From Cyanophora paradoxa (taxonomy: Eukaryota; Glaucocystophyceae; Cyanophorales; Cyanophoraceae): DNA of 64,000 nucleotides. Positions 8,616-18,833 of the stretch are shown here, one piece after another. The notes below the pieces were generated by a model. The model was not told where the DNA came from. It did no database searches and saw only the letters and a list, made by a program, of their open reading frames with translations. The first letter of the stretch is position 1. Every line of letters begins with the position of its first letter. The stretch is from contig QPMI01000459.1 in NCBI GenBank assembly GCA_004431415.1, positions 1-64,000 of the forward strand, in the 5' to 3' direction. A program made the position numbers and the translations under genes.

Positions 8616-11600
8616 CAGGCCTCGCCACTTCAACGGCCATCTTCGGGGGCGCCCTCATCGTAGGCGGCATCAAATACTACAAGGATCGGAAGGGTTCGTG
8701 AGGCAAATCGACGAGCTGAACGCGAGACCCCCCATTAAATTCGATACCGAGGACGCGCAGCGCGAGTACTACAAACTCGAGAACGAAAAGAAGCAATGGA
8801 GCGAGCTGAAAGACAAGGAAATGACAGAGGTCGCGGAGAAGAAGGCGGAAGCGAACAAGCTGATGACAGACGCGCAAAGGCAAGAAGAGAGCGCCCTCAC
8901 GGCGCTAAGGTCGGCAGAGCGCCAGGTCGCGGAAGAGCGCACAAAAATGATACTCGATGCCGAGGAGGAGCTGAAGAGGATAAACGAGCAAAGGGAAGCC
9001 GCCAAGGCGAAAAAGCTGCAGGAAATTGAAGCGCTGACCGCAGGCACCGAGCTGCTTGAGGCGCAGAGGAAAGAGATCGAGGATAGGAAGAAGAAATTGG
9101 AAAAGGAGGCAGAAACGAGAAGGCAGCTGCTGGAAGAGGAAGAGGAAACGAGGAGAAAGGCAGGAGAGCTGCAAACGGGGGCGGTGCAGGAGGCGAACAG
9201 GCTCCGGGAGGAAATCAAAAATTTAAAGGAGGCCGCCGAGCGCGCGGACCAGCAGTCGAAAAAATTCAAGGCCAACGCGGACGGGCTGGCACAGAGGCTG
9301 CTCAAGTACGCGGCCACCGCAGAGGCACGCTCGCCCATGGGGACGGCCGAGACGCAGACGACGCCGAGGCCCGATCCGAGGCCGGCCGCCGAGAGGCTGC
9401 CCTTCGCGCGGCTGGGTAGGAGCGACCAGGTGGAAGAGCTCATTGGCCTCACGCTCGAGGATCAGAGGGCCCTCTTCGACGCGTTAGAGCAGCGGCGCAG
9501 GGCGGACGAGGAGGCAGCTGCCAAGACAGAAGAGGAACGACTGAAGGCAATGCAAACTGCATCAGACGAGGAATTTGCACGGCTGGAGGAGCCGAAGGTA
9601 GCGGAGCGTAAGCGACGACTGGAGACGTTCAGGGGGGCGCAGATGGATTTTTACCGCTCGGAGCTCAAAAAACTCGCAGATGGAAAAGCATCAGGGGACA
9701 GGGTCCGCGCCATGGAAGAGAACATGCGCGACTTTAGCTACGTTATGGATCAGCTGACGGGAAGGGGTCAGAAAGACGCCGAAGAACTGAGGAGAAAGAT
9801 GGCCGATGAGAAGTGGAAAAACTTTGAGCGTCAGGCTGTTCAGAGGCCCATCAGCGATGCCATCTGGATAGCATACGGCGACGTGGAGGAGATGCACCGC
9901 GAACTGCGGACGGAAGTGAGCCTATGGCGGGGAGCCCTGGAATGGTCACTGTACCGGATGCAAAAGGGAAAGTTTGTGGCAGAGCTGCGAGCCAATCCGA
10001 AAACGGTGAGCATCGGCGCACAGAGCGCGTACGTCGGCATGATCAATTACGTGGAGAAGCTGAGCAAGTTTTGGGAAAAGCGAAGAGCCGTCATTCCAGC
10101 GGAGGGGCTTGCACAGTACGACGCCATGGTGCGCGATCTGGAGGCCTTTAAACGTGAGCATCCACCCGCCAAATACAAGCTTTACATAGATACAACGGCG
10201 TTCATAGGCGATCTAAGGAAGAGAGGAGACGAGGCCAAGAGTCAGATCGAGGAGCGCTACAGAAAGGCCCAAGCGGACAAGGAGTACGCAAACAGGGTGA
10301 TCGAAGAGCGGAAGCAGCAAGCCAAGGAGAACGCGGCGAGACGCAACGCCGAGATAGAAGAGCAGAGGCGGAAGATCGCAGAGCGCAAGGCGGCAGAGGA
10401 AGAGGCAAGAAAGACCAAGGTAGAGACAGAGTACCAAGCATTGAAACGGGAGGCCAATCAACTGTTAAAAAGGAGGGGAAGGGCCTACGCCGACGAGGGC
10501 GCGGGCGTGGGCTCGGCCAGCCCGGACGATATCACGCTCGCGGAGAGGGACGACGTTTCCGTGGAGGAAATGCGCCCGGGCACAGCTCGCCTGCCCTCCG
10601 AGGGCGTATTCCAGACGCTCGACAGGCGCGTGATGGGCGACTCGGACGTTATTCTGCGCAACGCCCTCATGCCCTACGGCGACTGGAACCGCGCCACCGC
10701 CGACGCCCTTGCCGATTTCGACCTCGAGCGATTCACCACCAAAGAGCAGCGCGACGCCTACCTGGGGCGCCCGAGGGCAAGGCGGCCCGGGGTGGCAAAG
10801 GAGGCCCTCAGCGCAGAGACCCTCTTCTCGGCGGCGGGTACGGCGAACAACGACGGCATGCCCTTCGGCATGGCCGACCTCTTTCAGGGGGCGGGCATCG
10901 ACCTGGTGGGCGCCGGGCTCGGGGGTACGGGCTCGAGGTTCGGCAGACGACTGGGGGCGGGGGCGGCCGGCCTCGGGCTGACGGCGCTGGGCGGGCTGCT
11001 CTCGTCGTACCAAGCCCTGGAGAGCGGACAGATCACGCAAGCGCAGTTCATGGACAACTTCCGCGACAGCATGATCATGACCGTGGGCTCGTTTGGCATT
11101 CAGCAGGGGCTCACCTCCGGTCTCCAATTCCTGAAGCCCGGAATGAAAATCGGGTTCGTGGGTGGCATGGGCCTGTCGATTCTCGCAGGAATGATCGCCG
11201 GCGTCTTCGTGGACATCCTGAACAAGAGGGACGTGGGTACCATCATCAAAAACTTTTTTATGTACCCCATCAACTGGGCGGCCGATACGATTCAGTTCAT
11301 TGGTAAGATCGCACAGGACATGGTCGAGTGGGGCATCGAGACCTTTGGCTCCGAGGCCGAGCAACTGAGGATGCGAATTCGGCGAATCGAGGGTGAGTTA
11401 GGCGACAACCCCATGGGCGTTTTCACCGGAAGGGGCGGCGACAACGGGGCAATGAGACTCATCATGGAGATCGAAATGCTGAAGATGGATGCGGGAAACC
11501 AAAAGCAGCCCGAAAGCCTGCAGAAGTTCATCCACGCGCTTGACAACGCAATCAACGATTACCGTACCCCCAAGGACCAGAAGACTCTGCTCGAAATCGA

Positions 11601-13008
11601 TCGCGCGACGGTGCTTTACCTATCGCAGCTCACGGAAACAATGCAGGATGGGCTGCTGGCCCTGAACATCGGCCTAAAGCAGGTGATGCTGGATCTGAAG
11701 GAAATGGTGACGGCGGAGGCCAAGAACAGGAAGCGCGTGTTAATTGCCGTCTACCAGGAGGGCCTCAACAGGATCAATCACATCGAGGCCCTAAGGCGCG
11801 AATTCGGCTCGGCCATCCGACACTCGGGCGTCTCGTCGAACGGAGGGGCGCAGGTGGCCCGCCTGGCCGACGCCAACTCGCGCCTCGAGATTCCGGGTAC
11901 CTTCCGCATGCAGGATTGGTGGGAGGCCGAGGCCTTCAGGAATTACGGGGCCTTCATAGACAACGGGATTAATTCGCAGAGTCCCAAGGCCAACTGGCTG
12001 GTACCCAAGGCGTACGTCGATAAATTGATGGACAGGCCGGCGGCGCCGTACAGGAAAGAGGTGGCCAAGGGCGTCGAGTACTGGGCACCCTCGCCCGGCC
12101 AGCCCGTGTTTGCGGCGCAGAACTACGAGTGGCACGTGCCCTCGGGGCCCAGCCAGGCCATCAGCACCGTGGGCGTCGTGCAGCCCCAGCTGGCGGCCGT
12201 GGCCCATACGGGCGAGTACGCGGATCTGAAGGGGAAGCCAACGGAAGTGAACGCATCGCTGCTCGAGTACCCCGTCAACCAGCCCGTCAGCACCGTTGGC
12301 GTCGTGCAGCCCTGGCTGGCGACGGTGGCGCACACGGGTGCTTATGCGGATCTGAGCGGAAAGCCAACGACGTGGGCGTGGGATAGCATCACGGGGAAGC
12401 CGAGTACATACCCCCACGCCAGTCACAGGCACACCCTCTCCGAAATCAGCGACTGGACGGCCCCCGACTTGTCGAACATCACCGTGGACTGGGAAACCCA
12501 AGTTACGGGCAGGCCAGCCACCTTCCCCCCCTCGACTCACAGCCACAACGTGGACTGGGAAACTCAAGTTACGGGGAAGCCTCTCACCTTCCCCCCCTCT
12601 ACGCACAGTCACGCAGAGTACTCGCTCACCGGCCACGGGCACAGAAACGTGAACATGGATGCGTACATAACGCACGGCACGTCCTTCCACTCGTACGCTG
12701 CGTACACGGAGTTTAACATCAATTCAACATACACGGTGACGTTCAACATTACATTCGGACAGGCGTACGACACTGGAGGCGGATTGGGGACCCCAGCAAA
12801 CCCGACGCCGGTTATTAACGTAACCCCCTCGTTCGACATCAATCCTGGCGGCAGCACGGATGTCGATTTCTACGGGACCAACGTCACGGCGGTGAGTCAT
12901 ACTGGCTTTACAGTTAAAGTGAGATTCCAGCCCAGAATGACGGTCACACCCACCCAAATTGTCCAGCTTTTCATTCACTGGACCGCGATCGGCAAGCTGC
13001 TTATGTAA
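8603..13008 (+). CDS. Giant membrane-anchored coiled-coil and fibre protein (one frame break)
   Basis: About 1,468 residues if the 31-residue start at 8603 is joined to the long frame from about 8694 by one missing base in a GGG run. The long frame has no suitable ATG of its own near its beginning. In order: an N-terminal membrane helix (STAIFGGALIVGGIKYY); Glu/Lys-rich coiled coil (about 45-230 and 280-330); a helical region; a second coiled coil (about 540-620); a Gly-rich stretch with hydrophobic helices (around residues 770-890, including GLGLTALGGLL and GMGLSILAGMIAGVFVDIL); a helical region; then from about 1,185 a fibre section with two copies of a VGVVQPxLAxVAHTGxYADL repeat, two copies of VDWETQVTG and a beta-rich tip. 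The fibre section resembles phage tail fibres. Likely a virion spike or host-contact protein. Confidence 0.7.
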
Positions 13009-13012
13009 TCGA

Positions 13013-13023
13013 TTTTCTGATGC
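13013..13023 (+). promoter_or_regulatory. Viral promoter motif
   Basis: TTTTCTGATGC five bases after the stop of the giant gene and nine before the ATG at 13033. Confidence 0.5.
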
Positions 13024-13032
13024 AATCCAAAA

Positions 13033-14231
13033 ATGTCTGTCGCCGTCCCTCTATTCACCTACGCTGCCAGCGTGAATCACAAGGGCGATCACACGATTAA
13101 GGAGACCACCCTCGGGGACCAGGCCACCGAGACCCCTACAACGCCACGGCCGTCCCTTCTCCGAGGCCGATCTCGTGCGAGTCGGCGAGCTGCGCTGCGA
13201 TAAGATGCGCACGCGGGAGGGCGGATCGGCCGTGCCGGGGCGCGTGAAGACGCAGAGGCTCACCGTCACGAACGGCTCCTGGGACGGGAGTGGTCACACC
13301 ACAAACGCCCTGACGTTCAACAACGCAGATGGGAGGCGAATGCGGCCTTGTACGTGCAGGGAGGGGCGCTAACGTGGTCGGGGGATTGAGAGTCAACGGG
13401 GCTGCGACGGTTACCGGCGTCGTCAACGCAGTCTCGGAGCTCAACTCCCCTAACATAACCGGAACCGCTAATCTGTCCAATGCAACTATCGGTGCGCCGA
13501 CATCCATCGCAACTTCCGTCTTGAACGTTAAAAGCAAAGACGTCGGAAGCGGACAATGGGCAAGCCTGTGGTGGGATTTCGACAACCGACACTACATGGG
13601 CGTGAAAAACTACAAAGTGGCCGATCAAGCCACCGTGACCTTATGGAACGATACAGCGGCCTGCCCTTTCTTTGTTGCTGCCCTCGGGTCTACGACAGGT
13701 CGCTCCATCGCAGCCGGGGGCACGGTCAACACCGCAGGAAGCGATTACGCAGAGTACATGCTAAAGAAATCCAACGACTTTGCCTTCAACAAGGGCGATA
13801 TCTGTGGGGTGAACGGCTCAGGACTCCTAACCAATCAATTTACGGAGGCCGTCACGTTCGTGGTGAAGAGCACCAACCCATCCTTCGTAGGGGGCGATAC
13901 CTGGGGCCAGTCCCTTGGAATGGCCCCCCTGAAGCCGGAAACGGACGACCCCACCGCCCTCGCAACCTACGAAGCCGCCCGCGCCGCCTGGGAGTCAGCG
14001 GCAGAGGCGAATCGGCAGCTGGTCGATCGGATTGCATTCTGTGGACAGGTCCCCGTGAACGTCAGCGGTGGGGGCCCGGGAGATTACGTGGTACCCACCC
14101 CAGGACCCAACGGAGCAATCGCCGCCCAGGCCGTGGCCGCCCCATCCTTCGACCAGTACAGGGTCGCCGTCGGTAGAATCATTCGAGTCGTTTCAGATAC
14201 GCAGGCGCTAATTATCGTGAAGGTTGTCTGA
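13033..14231 (+). CDS. Tail-fibre-like viral protein (frame interrupted near N-terminus)
   Basis: About 399 residues. The ATG at 13033 opens MSVAVPLFTYAASVNHKGDH. The frame then steps four times by one base between about 13,120 and 13,370 and runs cleanly from about 13,370 to 14,231. The clean part has beta-helix-like repeats (SPNITGTANLSNATIG), then a domain with AGSDYAEYM and LLTNQFTEAVTFVVKS. This layout is common at C-termini of phage tail fibres, just before or within the trimerising chaperone region. Ala-rich helix and beta-strand segments close the protein. It converges with the FN3/LamG gene 58 bp away. Confidence 0.6.
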
Positions 14232-14289
14232 TGAGCGATTACCGCACAAATACAATAATACCCTGATTGTTGTTCTTCCACATAAGATT

Positions 14290-16372
14290 TTACATGAGCG
14301 CGTGAACGGCACTGGCGTCCGTAATAAACGTGTTAAAGAAGAGCACATCGTCGACCCAGCCGTTCCAGAGGTGCGCGGGGGATGACTCGGTGACACCCGC
14401 TCCAATGCGCAGGGGATACTGCGTGTTTGGAGCGTAGCCGGCTGTCCTTGTTTCTACGGTTGAGCCCACGCGAATGGAGTGTGTCGTGCCATTGTACCCT
14501 ACGGCAATCTTATACTGCGTACCTGCATTCGCTGCACTCGTTCCGAAATCAGTCCACGCAGAGCCATTGCCCGTGTAGGACAGAAACACGCCATTGTTCC
14601 TGTACAACGAGTAGCCCGTGAACATGCCGCGGGATGCTACAGGGGTCCAATAAGTTCCTGTTGTCGTAGCGGTGAAAAGGCAGGAGCAAAGTACCGAGTA
14701 CGTCGAGGTATTGAGGGCTGCAGAGTAGGGAACTTGCAGATAATGGGAGCTGCCGACATCGAATGTCACCCGGCCACTCGTATAGCGAGGTTGCAAAGAT
14801 GCTGTATCCTGGGTCGCGTGCCTCCCACCCCCCGTCTGATCGTACATTGTCTGAACAGTTGCCGTGTACCCCGTCACCCAAGTCGTGTAACTTGTTCCAG
14901 ACCGATCGTACGCAGAATTCAAGACGCCTGAATAGTCAGCGTACCAATCGGCGGTAATTCCATCGCTGCGACGCAGACGGAGCGTGGGTCCGACATAAGA
15001 GGGCCGAACCCTTCGGGTTGAGTATGCGGCCACCAGTGCATTCTTGGTGGCCGTTGAAATGGTGGCGCTGTCCATAAAACTGTCAATTGTCGTCGCAAAG
15101 GCACTGCTGGAGGCAGGCCCCTCCTCGCCAATCTGGTTAACGCCCTTGACGGTGTAAGTGTAGGTCGTCCCGAACGCGGTCGTCCCGAACGCGGTCGTCG
15201 CGTCCGAATAGGGGCTGCTGACGTCGTTCGCGAGAAAGACGCCGTCCCTGTAAATGTTGTAGGAGACGGTGACGCCCGTCGCCGGCGCCGACCAGGCAAG
15301 CACCACTGGCTGGGCGGCCCCCGCCGTCGGAGTCGCGGTGAGCTCCGTGGGCGCCGCCGGATCCGTGGTGACATACGCCACAATGCTCTTCGGTCCCTCC
15401 CCTCCCGAGTTCGTCGCGGAGACCTGGTACTCGTACCCCGTACCCCAGATCGTGGTCGCGTCGCTATAGGAGTTGGTCGCGGAGTCTGCGAGGTAGGCCC
15501 CGTCCCTGTAGATCTTGTACCCCGTCGCCCCCGTTGGCGCCGTCCAGCTGAGGCTGACGGGCTGCTCTATGTCGTCGGGCGCAGTCGTCGTCACGTTCGT
15601 GGGCGCGTTCGGCGTCGTCCAGACCGGGAGCGGATCGGACTTTTCGTATTCGACCCGCCCACGATGCCGGCCACCTGGTAGGAGTACTCCGTACCCCACG
15701 CAAGGGCAGTGCTATCGTCGATGTACGAGGTAGCTAGGGCGCTGCTTGCGAATCCGATAGGGGTGCCGTCTCTGTAAATTCGAATCGAGTCCGCGCCCTC
15801 CATGGCCACCCAATTGATTGTGACGACGATGGCGGGTTTCGGGAAGCCGGAAGACGCGGGGCCGCCCCGGCAATAAAATCGCCGTAGGTCTGGGCCGTGG
15901 CGGTTGTGAGCGTGGTGTACGCCTCGATCTGAGGGTTGAAGCCGCTCAGGCCTTGGAAGAGAATGTAATTGCTTGTAGTGCCCTCGTGCGTGTAGAGAAG
16001 CGACTGTGCGTAGGTTGTGGGTGGGGCTTTGCCATCGGAGCCCGTGCTGCTGCTGCCCTGCTCGCGAACCGCGGCCACCCGGTAGAGACGTAGCTCGCCA
16101 AAATTAAAGGGCGTGTCCGTGTACGTGAGCGTGGGGGCGTTCACAGTGTTCACCAGCGTCCAGGTGCCATTGAGGCTCGTCGCCCTGTACACCTTGTACT
16201 TGACGGCGTTGGTGACAGCACCCCAGTTCAGTCGAAATCCGTAGGTACCGCCCCCGTTGTTGAGCACGGAGCCCGATCGCACCTGGGGCCTGCCCACAGT
16301 GAGCGAGATCGGCTCCACGCCGTACTGCGGAGCCTGCACCACCTGTTTCTTCACGAATACAAAGCGGGGCAT
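14290..16372 (-). CDS. FN3 and LamG-like fibre or adhesin protein (frame interrupted twice)
   Basis: About 694 residues reading down from the ATG at 16372, with one-base steps near 15,830 and near 15,660-15,690. Domains in order: an FN3-like module (about 30-110, with the typical WGAVTNAVKYKVYRA strand); an intervening segment; a second module around IRIYRDGTPIGFAS; two further FN3 modules (VSLSWTAPTGATGYKIYRDG and VLAWSAPATGVTVSYNIYRDG); then a concanavalin/LamG-like domain with RRVRPSYVGPTLRLRRS and MYDQTGGGRHATQ, a signature also seen in arabinofuranosidase-B-like and phage proteins. The last 200 residues are beta-rich. This architecture suggests carbohydrate binding on the virion surface. 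It diverges from the following gene, sharing a 39-bp promoter region. Confidence 0.65.
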
Positions 16373-16411
16373 TTTCCTCTACGATCCGAAAAAATATCTG
16401 CCCCGGGGTAA
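16373..16411. promoter_or_regulatory. Divergent viral promoter region
   Basis: 39 bp between divergent starts. The minus strand reads TTTTTTCGGATCG towards the FN3 gene; the plus strand reads ATATCTGCCCCGGGG towards the gene at 16412. Both are variants of the shared motif. Confidence 0.45.
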
Positions 16412-17089
16412 ATGACTTCCAACTGGTACCAGACTCTCAACTCCCTCGACGCCGGCAACAACAACTCAAACTTCGCGCGCATCCCCTCCGGCAGCTACGT
16501 CGACGTCTTCCTGCAGAATCCCGTCGTGATTCAAGCCGTTCAGAACGCCTACGCCACGCCCAAGATCTACTCCTACCAGCTCTTCTTCGACCCGTCCACT
16601 CTCAGCGCAGAGGTCATTGAGCTGCTCCACGAATCCGGCCTCGTGAAAAGGGTGGCGCCCGCCACGGCCACGGCCAACGTCCTGCGCTGTCTCGAGGTTA
16701 AGTTCAGGGAGACGGGGTACGGCCCCACCGTGAACCAGTACACCGATACCGCGCTGCCGGGTACGGGTGCGTTTACTGCGCGGGGTACGCTCAAGGGCGA
16801 CGTGCTCTTCACGAAATTCAATCCGAGTCCCGCCACCCTGGGAGCCCTCTACACGGGCGGCAACCCGCGCGCTTCCGGGCTACCCCGCTTCCCCTTCACC
16901 TTCTTCAAGTTCCAGGTCTTCCCCCTGCCCTACGCCGCCGACCAGCCCCACTTCAGCACGGGCGCCAGCCTCTGCGCGGAGCTGCGCGAGTGCTCGATTT
17001 CCTACAGGCACACCACCGGCTCCGACGCCGTGCAGCCCGCGGCCCGCCTCTCGGGCATCGGCAACGACATCGCCCTCTTCTACGGATAA
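16412..17089 (+). CDS. Probable viral structural protein A (paralogue of next gene)
   Basis: 225 residues, intact frame, beta-rich with Asn, Thr and aromatic residues and no membrane helix. It is related to the next gene: both have a FDPSTL or FDIDSG turn, then ELLHESGLVKRV or ALWLSGLLKKI, then VLRCLEVKF or VRVLELKF, then a shared NPRA with FTFFKFQV or LLFTKFTFKL, and a closing acidic CAEL or MAEL segment. Size and beta content fit a single jelly-roll capsid, penton or cement protein, but I do not recognise the family. A major capsid role is possible but unproven. Confidence 0.6.
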   Translation: MTSNWYQTLNSLDAGNNNSNFARIPSGSYVDVFLQNPVVIQAVQNAYATPKIYSYQLFFDPSTLSAEVIELLHESGLVKRVAPATATANVLRCLEVKFRETGYGPTVNQYTDTALPGTGAFTARGTLKGDVLFTKFNPSPATLGALYTGGNPRASGLPRFPFTFFKFQVFPLPYAADQPHFSTGASLCAELRECSISYRHTTGSDAVQPAARLSGIGNDIALFYG

Positions 17090-17091
17090 TC

Positions 17092-17105
17092 TTTCTCATC
17101 CGAGG
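17092..17105 (+). promoter_or_regulatory. Viral promoter-like motif
   Basis: TTTCTCATCCGAGG seven bases before the ATG at 17113. Confidence 0.45.
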
Positions 17106-17112
17106 TCGCAAA

Positions 17113-17895
17113 ATGCCTTCCACCTCGAGCACCATCGTGAAGACCGTGCTGCCCACCCCCGATTTCTACGGCGATGTCGCAGCGGCCAACGCCGGGACGG
17201 ATTCCGTGGTCTGGGACGGCAGCTACGCCTCCATGCTGACCGTGAAGATCCAGAATCCGATCATGCTGCGCGTCACCTCCAACGATTTCGAGAATCCCGC
17301 CTCCTGCTCCGTGTACGTGTACTTTGACATCGACTCGGGTGTGAGCGCGGACGAGGCGGAGGCCCTCTGGCTCTCTGGCCTCCTGAAAAAGATAGAGCCC
17401 TCCGTGCCGGATCGGCCCGCAATCCGAGTGCTCGAGCTCAAGTTCACTGCGAACACCGCCCTCACTCGCACCTTTAACGGCGGCTCCAAGACCCACATAG
17501 ACGGCACCGCCATCGATGCCACTCACAAGACCACGCAGGCCGTCCCCTTTGAGATGTACAATCTCTGGAAGATGACCGCAAAGGAAATGATGACGAATGC
17601 CACCACGGGTGGAGTCTCGGGTACCTCGTTTTCCTATGATTCCTCGAATCCCCGTGCCCAGCTCTGGCCCCGGCTCCTCTTCACGAAATTCACTTTCAAA
17701 TTGTACAACAACATTGCGGGTATGCCTACCTCTGGAATGGTCGTGGGTTCTACCCTCATGGCCGAGTTGATAGAAGCAGAGGCCGACTACACGACTGCCA
17801 CCACCAACCCTGCAAACGGCACGTCTACAAACTACGTATCCTGGGCCACGATCGGTCGCGAGTACGACACTAAGATTCACACCACTAGCGTCTAG
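17113..17895 (+). CDS. Probable viral structural protein B (paralogue of previous gene)
   Basis: 260 residues, intact frame. It is a diverged copy of the 225-residue protein with the same motif order, longer by insertions around residues 125-165 (TFNGGSKTHIDG to AKEMMTNATTGG). Beta-rich with many Thr and Ser. The two lie 23 bp apart with separate promoter motifs, indicating tandem duplication followed by divergence. The last 11 bases overlap the end of the HNH gene on the other strand. Confidence 0.6.
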   Translation: MPSTSSTIVKTVLPTPDFYGDVAAANAGTDSVVWDGSYASMLTVKIQNPIMLRVTSNDFENPASCSVYVYFDIDSGVSADEAEALWLSGLLKKIEPSVPDRPAIRVLELKFTANTALTRTFNGGSKTHIDGTAIDATHKTTQAVPFEMYNLWKMTAKEMMTNATTGGVSGTSFSYDSSNPRAQLWPRLLFTKFTFKLYNNIAGMPTSGMVVGSTLMAELIEAEADYTTATTNPANGTSTNYVSWATIGREYDTKIHTTSV

Positions 17896-18250
17896 ACTGG
17901 CTGAGCTGCACCAGCGCCTGCGCTGCCTCCATCATCTCCGCAATCTCCTCGCTCTTCTGCTGCAGGCTCGTACCCTCCCTCCTCTTCTTCTGGATCTCCG
18001 ACATCGATACCCAGCGCAGGTTCTCCCTCCTGTAGTCCAGCGGGTTGCCGTTGATGTGCTCCACGTACAGTCCACGTGGCGGCTTCCCGAGGATGAGCTG
18101 GGAGAGGTAGTGCTTGCGCCTCCCGAAGGTCTTGGTCACCCTGCCCCTGTCCAGTCGCCAGGGAAACTCCATCGCACTCCGGGGCACGTCCGAGTTGACC
18201 AGGACGTTGTAGGGCAGGTCGCGGGAGTCGGTGCACTTGAGCAGGGCCAT
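17885..18250 (-). CDS. HNH endonuclease
   Basis: 121 residues, intact frame. The core is YVEHINGNPLDYRRENLRWV, the HNH_3-type nuclease motif (His-Ile-Asn-Gly-Asn ... Asn-Leu-Arg). The C-terminus (about 80-121) is a Lys/Glu/Gln-rich helix. Such nucleases act as homing enzymes or in DNA processing. No intron or intein is evident around it, so it may be free-standing. Its gene has one of the best copies of the viral promoter motif, showing that it is expressed with the virus, and lies directly beside the inverted-repeat region. Confidence 0.75.
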   Translation of the reverse strand: MALLKCTDSRDLPYNVLVNSDVPRSAMEFPWRLDRGRVTKTFGRRKHYLSQLILGKPPRGLYVEHINGNPLDYRRENLRWVSMSEIQKKRREGTSLQQKSEEIAEMMEAAQALVQLSQSRR

Positions 18251-18259
18251 TTTGCCCTA

Positions 18260-18270
18260 GGCTCAGAAAA
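18260..18270 (-). promoter_or_regulatory. Viral promoter motif (minus strand)
   Basis: Read on the minus strand: TTTTCTGAGCC, then TAGGGCAAA and the HNH gene ATG at 18250. Confidence 0.55.
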
Positions 18271-18281
18271 TGTTCGACCGG

Positions 18282-18376
18282 GGACCTTGGACCTTGGTGC
18301 TCGGACCTTGGTGCTTGGTGCTTGGTGCTTTGGAAGCGTTTCTCTCAGGGTCCCGGCCCAGACTTTCTCCAGGATC
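18282..18376 (-). repeat. Inverted repeat, left arm
   Basis: About 95 bp, imperfect reverse complement of 18675-18778. It holds CTTGG-TGC style short repeats and, at its inner side, GAAAGTCTGG (minus strand). Differences between arms are scattered, so the copies are not freshly made. Confidence 0.7.
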
Positions 18377-18674
18377 AGAAATTTGTCAGACAAGTCAGGT
18401 GAGTTTTTCTACGGACTTTTTTTACTCGTAGTCTTTTTTAGTCGTACCACCCCTCATACTCTTTTTTACTCGTAGTCTTTTTTACTCTTACGACTTCTCG
18501 TACCCTCTGTCTCTTGACATCTCGCTTGAAATCGCTCTCGAAAACTCTGTCGACATTTCAGACTCTACCTCTCTCGAAATCTCACCTGGAATGTCACCGG
18601 AAACGTCGTATGCAAAATGCAGTACCCCTTTCTAAGTCTGCCCGATGGTTAATGACTTGGCGCGGCAAACTCGC
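18377..18674. other. T-rich non-coding core between inverted repeats
   Basis: About 300 bp without a convincing gene. It contains two copies of TTTTTTACTCGTAGTC followed by T-runs (about 18,416 and 18,464) and several TCTCGAAATCTCACC-like pieces. Low GC compared with the rest of the element. Candidate replication origin or regulatory region. Confidence 0.5.
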
Positions 18675-18778
18675 AGATCCAGAGAAAGTCTGGACCCAGA
18701 CTCTGAGAGTAACGCTTCCAAAGCACCAAGCCCCAAGCCCCAAGCACCAAGCCCCAAGGTCCGAGCACCAAGGTCAAG
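18675..18778 (+). repeat. Inverted repeat, right arm
   Basis: Partner of 18282-18376. The outer part has CAAGCCCC and CAAGCACC short repeats; the inner part holds AGTCTGGACCCAGACT, a hairpin with 6-bp stem and 4-nt loop. A third, direct-orientation relative lies at 20725-20787. Confidence 0.7.
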
Positions 18779-18833
18779 TAAAAATAGTCGGCCAATTTTT
18801 ACAAGTATGTACAATGGAATGACGCAATACTAT

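Noticed and set aside
10465-12690. Long minus-strand frames of about 300 residues beneath the giant fibre gene
   Set aside because: They are reverse shadows of a strongly protein-like plus-strand frame, with Pro/Arg/His-rich, low-order composition.
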